From contig JAQFVV010006255.1 of the NCBI GenBank assembly GCA_028023455.1, positions 3,162,001-3,226,000 on the forward strand: a stretch of 64,000 nucleotides of DNA, written 5' to 3'. Each line of letters begins with the position of its first letter. The first letter of the stretch is position 1. This DNA is from Epiperipatus broadwayi. Taxonomy: Eukaryota > Onychophora > Udeonychophora > Euonychophora > Peripatidae. The translations under genes and the position numbers were made by a program. Shown one piece after another: positions 56,740 to 64,000 of the stretch. The notes under the pieces were generated by a model that saw only the letters and a program-made list of their open reading frames with translations, did no database searches and was not told the origin of the DNA.

Positions 56740-57813
56740 TACACCTGGGTCTCGTTTTACGCGATAGATAGGTTCCTCAGAAAACACGCGCAAACAAAAT
56801 CGCGCAAAAATAGACATAACTTACATTGAAAAGGGGGGGGATGCGGTCCGTGATTTCTCAAAATTCGTGTAAAAGCAAAGCACCAATGTAAAATTACTTT
56901 AAAATTTGCACAAAAAAAAAAAAAGGAAATAAAATATGACTAATAAAAAATTTCAAATTTGAAAAAAATTGATACAAGACAAACTTTTTTTAACTATAAT
57001 ATTTAATTTTATTCAAAATAATATATTTTTATGTATAATTTACAGTACAGTCATTTATATATTTTTATACATGTTTTAATTATTATAGCTATTTGCTGAA
57101 AAACATGTTCGTTTGCAAACAACGAGCGCCAACTTCACACTCATGTTGTGTCAATGTTTTTCTGGTGACAATGTAACTAGTAATTAATCTTTGAGACGAT
57201 TTTATTAAATGTTTAAGAAACTAACAACTAAAAATTAAATTCTTATTTTTGTCTTTAATTTTCAATTCCATTTAAAAATCAAATTTCACATCACATTATT
57301 TCAAGTCATTGTAAGTAATTTTTAAATTGTTAATTACAATTAAAAATCAGATTTTAATTTTTAATTGTCAAATTTAATTGTGTCCACTGCTATTACTGAC
57401 CTTTTAAAAATAAACTTATGGACACTAAATGATTAATAATTGATTACGTTCTTTTTTAAAAAGCAAAAACAGAATGTGATTTAAAATGCAAAATTAACAC
57501 GCACAATGTTTGAGCAAATTTACATTATAATCTTGTAAAATTTAATGTGTGTATACATAAAATGTGGAAATCATGATTTTAATTCCATTATTGCATAAAA
57601 TCTTACTATTATAAAGCACTGAAAATATTGAAATTACTAAGTTGAAAGTCGAATTCCAATAATGTGCTATTACTTTCAATATAACGTAAGTGCGCAAAAT
57701 TTATTATTTAAAGTAATAGCACAATATCGGAGTTCGACTTTTGGTGAAACATGAATCGCGTAACTTCAAAATTATGTTAAATAAGTCCGCGTAAAAAGAG
57801 ACCCAGGTGTATA
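56740..57813. mobile_element. Mariner/pogo-like MITE with ~26-bp TIRs
   Basis: Left end tacacctgggtctcgtttta then cgcg; right end in reverse complement tacacctgggtctcttttta then cgcg. TA flanks both ends, as in Tc1/mariner and pogo-type transposons. Subterminal cgcgatag, aggttcctc, cgcgcaaa words resemble many such MITEs. The ~1.07-kb interior has no ORF, so it would need a transposase supplied from elsewhere. CpG is kept within the termini. Confidence 0.7.
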
Positions 57814-58361
57814 CAAATATAAAAGTACTATGAGAATTCATAATTTAAGATCTTTTAGATGATTAACAATGCATAATAAAAAAATCATTACTAGAATAAT
57901 CAGACAGACACATATTAGTCAGATGTGTAGTGACAAACAATAAAATTACAAAGTATTCTCTAATAAAAATGCTATAATCAAAAGGCGATACAAGAGTAGT
58001 GATGAATTTTCAGATTGACAGACATATCACATGGTATAGATGATTATAACAAAGATTTTTTTTTTTAGTGATGAGAATGAATGAGCAATACATTTAACAC
58101 ATAAGTAGTCTATATTATTTTAATTCATAATTTTTATGCAATATTAAAATTAGAATAAAAATATAAAATGTATGCATACATTAATGTAACAGCATTATGG
58201 CATTCTTGTACTTTCTTAAATTTGAGCTCTTCTTCATAAGTAATTATGAGAATAAAGATCTTTTAATAGTACTTAGATTTAGAAATGATTTGTTTTACTA
58301 TTTGTCTAACAAAAGATAATATAAAAAACTGAAGTAAAATTAATAAAATAAATATTTACAC

Positions 58362-58406
<45 letters not shown>

Positions 58407-58445
58407 TTATATTTATATTTATATTATATATATATATATATATAA
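58362..58445. repeat. Long (TA)n tract
   Basis: About 80 bp of TA dinucleotide interrupted by ttatatttatattta. Confidence 0.9.
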
Positions 58446-58990
58446 AATAGAAATGAAGAGATAATATCCATTAAATAGAGAAACTTTAATCTTTGTTGTT
58501 ACCAAGAAATTATCAACTACTACTAATTGACAATTCCCAAGGCTCAGCAAGTTTTTCTCATAAACCTATGATACAAACAAATTAAAAAATAACAAACAAA
58601 CACAGTTTGTTGTATATATATTGAAACCTATAATAGATCTTTTGCTGGAGTTTTTTTATTTAAGTGAACAGCCCTCTTTTACTTTAAACTCAAGTTCTTA
58701 TATGGATTTAACCCGAAAGCTATTTTCTATAGGTATGAGAATATGAAAAACATTCTGAAAATAAAGTTTTTGACTTCTCCAGAGAGGTGTATGTTGAATT
58801 AAATGTTTTCATGAACTGTTGTTGTAATAATTAATAGAAATGAGGAGATAATATCCATTAAATAAAGAAAAACTTTAACCCTTGTTGTTACCAATAAATT
58901 ATCAATTATTTCTAATTGAAAATTTCTGAGCCTAAGTAAATTTTTCTCATTAACCTATTTAATGGACATTATTACCTCATGTCTATTGAT
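58445..58990. repeat. Direct repeat pair with inverted end
   Basis: 58,445-58,566 and 58,836-58,956 match in direct orientation (gataatatccattaaata, ctttaa, cttgttgttacca, aaattatcaa, tttttctca). The second copy ends with tttaatggacattattacct, an inverted version of its own start. Minus-strand aatgag ... ctcagaaa at about 58,955-58,925 vaguely resembles the hammerhead layout, but the core is poor. Probably another old foldback element. Confidence 0.5.
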
Positions 58991-60104
58991 TATTATAAAA
59001 ATTCATAGAAAAATTTAATATATATATAACTTTTAGAATGAATGACTTTTCCGATGCTGTTAATATCAACATATCAGTCTCTTCATCAATAAACTAATTG
59101 TGTACATATGCTATCTTTGCTCTTATAGAAGTGACAAGTGATATTATTTAGGCTGAATTTTAAATCAAACTGTCTCTTTCAATATGACCAAACATTTCAT
59201 ATTAATTCACTCATCAAATCAGTTTGTTTTTTGATGCTGCTTTCATACTTTAACAAAGCTCAGAATAGCTTACTTATAGATATACTTTATCATTTGTTTG
59301 ACACTTTCATTTTCATTTGATGACAGAATTAAAATGTATATTGATTGATACTAATTCCATTTAAAATAACTAAATGTCAGTATCATTCAGAGAGAAGTAA
59401 AATAAATCAAGGAAATGGATTTTCACATCAAGAGATAATTGTTTTCAAAAGTAATCATTGCATTTTTACAAATTAAGTTTTTATATAAAACTGGAAATTA
59501 AAAAGTATATATTTTCTAACAGTTTGTTTATTTATTTATTTTGTAAAATTAAATAAAATATTTGTTTTTTAATAAGTATATGTTATTCACATTAAAATTT
59601 TATTTAGCCACATTTGTTTATTTTTTCATCAGAATAAAGTCAAAGAAAGTATAATAATAAAAAATGATTGATGGAAAAAATAAAAAAAACCTAGTAAAAA
59701 ATATAGGGATTATTTTTTGTCATTTTACATTATTTACTCTTCTTATTTATTTTGTAAAGTAAAAAAATAATGTAAAATTTTAAGTTATAATTGTAAATAA
59801 TATTGTAAAAAAATACAAACTTTTAACGAGGAATAAAGATTTATTTTTAAAAGTAAAAAATGACTGAGATATTTAAGAGACAATTTCTGACCATTTTTTA
59901 ATTATTGTTGTAATGGTTTTAAAATAAGTAAAAATTTATCTCTATCATGAGAATTCTAATGTTTGGCCACATTTAAAGATACTATATTGAAACTGAGCAT
60001 GATGTAATATTCAGCCTGTCATCTTGGTAGATTTCAAGGTAGCACATGCATATGGGCATTTTGCATTTTCTGAATAATTGTTATAAGCATTTGGGAAGGT
60101 GGCC

Positions 60105-60151
<47 letters not shown>

Positions 60152-60725
60152 CACACACACACACACATATATATATATATTACAATTTGATTCAAAGCAG
60201 TCAGAGGCTTTCACAATTTTGGCACCATATATTTCAGATAAATACATTAATGATTATTACTAATCATTAATTAGGATATAGATTATCATATCAAGTCTAA
60301 AACTTCAGTTAAATATTAATATAGTTGCTTTTAATTAAACATAAACACATGAAATAATTCAATTCCATCCCTTTTTTTTTATGTGGAATATATATATTAT
60401 TCTTTTAATAGTCTATTTATTAGCTTTAATTAGAAATATTTTGAAATATAAAAAGTATTAATTACAAAGTGTTATGTATCATAATGCATTTACTTACTTA
60501 TGATGTTTATTGCTCATATACTTTTCTAGCTCAAATTCATACAGTTTTTAAAAATTATTATGTAATTTATTATTTCAATACTTTGATCATCAATATATTT
60601 CTTAAAAACCTTAATATTGAAATTGTAAATAACATTATCTTTAATATCTTGAAATATAAATTATTAACTGATTATCCAAAAGCATATATTATTTTTGCAT
60701 TTAATTGTTGATCCTTTTTGCAAAC
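58991..60725. other. AT-rich DNA with an (AC)n(TA)n microsatellite
   Basis: The microsatellite spans about 60,109-60,180. A minus-strand CTGATGA at 59,628-59,634 lacks stem II and GAA. No coding sequence recognised. Confidence 0.5.
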
Positions 60726-60726
60726 T

Positions 60727-61205
60727 CTACCATGGTATTAAACTATACTTATCAATTTTTTCATTACTATATCTCCCTGAACATTGAGATTGTTTCTTTA
60801 TCCACTGGAATTTATGTCTTTTTTGCAATCTAATCTTATTTTCTAATGTCCTTAGAATTGTTATTAGCTTTGTATGCTCCTTTTCTATGTCCTCTTTGAT
60901 ATGTGTGATATCTTTCTTTATATTGTTTATATTTGCTTTCCCTCTCACTATTTTTTTTTAACAATTCTGTCTTCACATCCTCTTGGTTTACTTCTAAATT
61001 ATTTTTAGCTTCTACAATGTTTTTATTTATCTCTTACCAATCTATTAATTACTATCTCTCTTTGATCATCAAGATGTTTTTAACCTTGCTTCATTAAAAT
61101 ATATGTGTTCTTTCTGCAATCCAATCTTATTATCTAATGTCACTAGAATTATGTGTTAAATTATTCTTTCTATGTCCTCATGAATGTTTGTATGTGCTTT
61201 CCAAT
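60727..61205 (-). pseudogene. Coiled-coil gag- or ORF1-like remnant, tandem
   Basis: Minus-strand frame (60,948-60,727): KANINNIKKDITHIKEDIEK, then EHTKLITILRTLENKIRLQK, then RHKFQW. The same order (aaagca, gaggacatagaaa, ctaatgacatta, aataagattg, ttgcagaaaga) recurs upstream at about 61,205-61,095, so the region contains two diverged units. A Lys/Glu/Ile heptad pattern indicates a coiled coil like that in the Gypsy gag at 46.4 kb, but a LINE ORF1 is equally possible. Confidence 0.35.
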
Positions 61206-61209
61206 TTAT

Positions 61210-63765
61210 TATTAATTTACAATTTATTGTTTAAATATTTTGTCATAATAAAATATTTATCTTTAATATCAACTTTTTATTGTACATTATTAATTTTAAG
61301 TTTGCTAGATTTTATTATTACAAAAGATTATTTTAAGAAATGTATAATTACCTTTGCCAATATACTTATTTAATAGTTAAACCCTGGGAAAATTCTAAAG
61401 AATATTAAATTTAGTTATTTACTGAAAAAATACATGATGCAATGCAGTGGAATTTAGTGGTTAATGGCCCTGGCACCCTTTTAAAAAAAATAAAAAATTG
61501 ACTTCACCGACAATGAAAATCATAATAAATATTAGGTCAGTTAATCAGGAAATATAACTATGTTCTTGAAGTATCAGAATTCATACATGAATGTAATATT
61601 CTTTTTCTGTAGTTTGATTAACGTGCAATGCCAAAGCATAAAATGTTACAGTAGTAATGTTAAAATTAATGAAATCTCGGCCATTAAAATGAATAAGAAA
61701 ATTATAAAAACCAGTAGATTTTAATTAAGGATAGATTATTGGGGTTGTGACAAATATTTTTATATCTCATCAATTTTTATTTATACTACACCTATTTGGT
61801 TGACAAATTAGAATATGTTACTGGTATCTGTTCGAACAGTGCATAGCTTCATTTAAACAGGACATAACAGGACTGTTCATATCTCCTTTTTTGTCAATTC
61901 ATCTTGGTTTAGAGTAGTAACCAGAAAAAAAGTGTAGTATATAGTAATAGAGCAAGTCCTGATAAGTGTGAATGAGAACAGTGGATAAGGCTAATGATAT
62001 TAATGAGTTTAAGAACCAATCCATAGATGATAAAAAAAAATTCCATTCATTGTCTTCAGAGGATTTTTTTGTAAAAAACAACAACAACATAGCAAGTATT
62101 GACCTTATATTAAAAGTACAAAGGCCTTGGAATTAAAACCAATAAATAAAAACTGACATAAAAAGTCTCATAGAATAATCTTATTTAAAAGGAAATAAGA
62201 TATACAAAGTGAAACGACTTAAAGAATATGGAAGTAAATATTTTGATAATAAGACAATTCAAATTTTCTATGCTAAAAATAATTTATAAAAATATTGATA
62301 AGAATTAACATGTAAATAATGATATATATTTTCATATTCTTAATAATTTTCACAAAAACTAGAAATATAATTTGTTAATTGAACTGTATGAAAGTCAAAA
62401 TTAAGTTGTGTATTATAATAAATTCAAAATCTTTAAATACTCAGCCTACATGCTATTTGATAACTAAATATTATTGTTATTTAATTTTAAGTAGATAATG
62501 CAATAAATTAATTTATTATGTTTTCTGAATGATTTACTATTACTAAAAATTTTAATGTGTTTTGTAATTTTTAAAAAACATATACTGAGACGATTGTCAG
62601 CATATGAGGAGGAAACTAAAAATAACCGGAATCATTCTCTGGTGTGAGCATCTGTTGTAGTATATACTTTGATGTTACATACATCTTGTAGGTATCTTTT
62701 TACATCAATCTGTTAAATGACATCATAGGGTTATGTAATACATTGTTTTGTAAAGTGCATTTTGTATTTTTGTCAATTTTTTTTATAATGGCTAAAAACA
62801 CTGATTTTTTTGACACAAATGGAATTTTTCTCTCAGATTTAGTTTGTAACAGTCAGAAATTTTATCTGAAAATTCTGAAACATTTATGTGATGTGGAAAA
62901 ATGTAAACATTCCATTTTGGGCAAAAAAAAGCAGTGCAAACTCCACCCCGACAGTGTCATATCTCAAAGCCTTGAGTGTGAAACAGTTTTTAATTAAATT
63001 CAGCATGTGTCAGTTTATCTAGCAGCTATATTCACTCTGCTTCACTTTGTGCAATTTTTTTAAATTTCTTGAATGAAAAAATGTGTCTTTTTTTGCAGAC
63101 TTAGAACTGGGGATAAAAAAATGACAAAAGCAATAAAACACATTACTTTGCAAGTGTTTCTGGACTACTTAGAAAAGTGACAGACTAGTTTAGACCAATT
63201 CAATTTGCAACACCTAAGAATAAATATACATTTTTTTATTACAAGATTTTGGTTATTTTTGGGTTCCCAATGTGTATTCTGTTAAACTGATTGTATATTT
63301 TGGATTAACATTATAATGTTTATAAAGTCATTATAAAAGAGTGCCAAGAAAAGATAAAATAAGTTAAAATTAAAATTTATATTGTGTTAGATGTTTTTGG
63401 CAGAACATGGACAGAATCATAGTACTGTCTTTTATTTGTAAATTAAGTAGTAAAGATTCTATGTTTATCCACAATCCAGCATCTTTGGCTCAATAATACA
63501 CTTTTTATTCTTTTTTTTCATTGCCAACCTCATGTCTTTTTAAAGCTTGTGTATACTGTTGAAAACATAAAACAAATATTAAATAATGAAGCTGAAAATA
63601 TGTATCTATATTTATTCATTTCATTTTTAAGCTATTGAGTTAACTAAAACTTTTTGTTGTGTGTGAGTGTAAATGATGCACATAAACTATATGTAAATAT
63701 ATAATAATAAAATTAAAAGTGTAAAAAGCACTTGAAATTAGAATCTATAAAGCGTGCAAAATATT
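61210..63765. other. AT-rich DNA, nothing recognised
   Basis: The longest frame (62,743-62,997, plus strand) codes for 84 residues with no recognisable motif. I regard it as chance. Confidence 0.45.
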
Positions 63766-63769
63766 AAAA

Positions 63770-63808
63770 GCTTAGCACTTTCGAGGTGGGTTGTCTCATA
63801 TTCATAGC
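63770..63808 (-). ncRNA. Hammerhead-like motif (A3-U8), stand-alone
   Basis: Minus strand: stem I GCT, core ATGAATA, extra T, stem II GAG/CTC with a 9-base loop, GAA, hexamer AGTGCT, A (position 17), stem I partner AGC. U4 G5 A6 A9 and GAA are kept; positions 3 and 8 are A and U. Surrounding sequence shares agc-cttag, tcatagc with the 49.6-kb motif, so both belong to one family. No coding sequence accompanies it within the window. Confidence 0.5.
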
Positions 63809-64000
63809 AATACTGAGCCATGCAGAACAGAGAGATAATGGCGATATGCAAACTACATGCAAATTATTTAGATAGCCCAGCATTTGGAGTTGTCGAAGCA
63901 GGCATCGCATCTATTGATAGGGTTATTGTTAACAGTAATGAAATACATCTCCCTAATTTTCCACTTGGATGTCATTTTTCTCTATGCAAACTATCTTGGG
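63809..64000. other. Window edge, nothing recognised
   Basis: Somewhat less AT-rich than the flank; it may belong to the element carrying the motif at 63.78 kb, which would extend beyond the window. Confidence 0.3.

Noticed and set aside
60046-60270. 74-codon frame with a Thr-His run
   Set aside because: Translation of an (AC)n microsatellite.
62743-62997. 84-codon frame starting MFCKVHFVFLS with a hydrophobic N-terminus and Cys-rich end
   Set aside because: No recognisable family, AT-rich low-complexity start, no repeat elsewhere; chance cannot be excluded and no support exists.

Overview
The window is AT-rich eukaryotic DNA (about a quarter G+C by eye, not computed). It looks like a gene-poor stretch of an animal genome. 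I found no host gene, rRNA or intact tRNA that I can defend. Nearly every recognisable piece comes from a retroelement: CR1- and RTE-type LINEs, Penelope-like elements (PLEs) with GIY-YIG endonuclease remnants, a decayed Ty3/Gypsy element, short foldback elements and one mariner/pogo-like MITE. This mix fits an invertebrate metazoan (arthropod, mollusc or cnidarian), but I cannot name the species. CpG is scarce over most of the window and clearly more frequent at about 35.4-36.55 kb and 54.14-55.27 kb.

Layout. 0-6.4 kb: AT-rich unique DNA, a diverged repeat shared with 17.4-18.65 kb, and two copies of a ~110-bp insertion. 6.4-11.0 kb: an almost complete but broken CR1-type LINE on the minus strand (PHD finger, SGNH esterase, endonuclease, reverse transcriptase, C-terminal region). 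12.4-13.2 kb: an RTE tail and a foldback element with tRNA-like ends. 19.2 kb: a one-armed relative of that element. 20.3-22.3 kb and 29.76-32.34 kb: two RTE LINEs, the second with a 794-codon ORF and a 12-bp target-site duplication. 23.96-24.78 kb: a near-perfect palindrome of two PLE 3' ends. 25.6-28.25 kb and 38.78-41.4 kb: arms of an old inverted duplication. 28.36-28.68, 36.9-37.4 and 43.79-44.76 kb: further PLE remnants. 33.3, 39.7-40.4, 41.3, 51.2-51.9 and 53.0-53.5 kb: foldback insertions, four of them with 12-15 bp target-site duplications. 46.1-52.1 kb: the Gypsy element, with gag, protease, RT, RNase H and integrase all present but broken. 56.05-56.55 kb: another LINE RT remnant. 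56.74-57.81 kb: a TA-flanked MITE.

Main observation. PLE 3' ends and several of the foldback elements carry a hammerhead-ribozyme-like motif. It has a short stem I, a seven-base core, a stem II hairpin, GAA, a self-complementary hexamer that starts with A and ends with U, one non-G base, and then the other strand of stem I. In the foldback family the core is the canonical CUGAUGA. At three PLE 3' ends (24.0/24.7, 37.0, 43.8 kb) and two stand-alone sites (49.6, 63.8 kb) the core is UUGANAA or AUGANUA. Positions 3 and 8, a C-G pair in active hammerheads, have changed together to U-A or A-U, while UGA at 4-6, A9 and GAA are kept. Almost every copy also has one extra base between A9 and stem II. 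I read this as a variant hammerhead family tied to PLE and retrozyme-like mobility. Self-cleavage is untested, and some copies are visibly decayed.

The elements are nested: a tandem hammerhead-bearing foldback element interrupts the Gypsy integrase, and two other elements sit in one arm of the inverted duplication, whose other arm preserves the empty sites.
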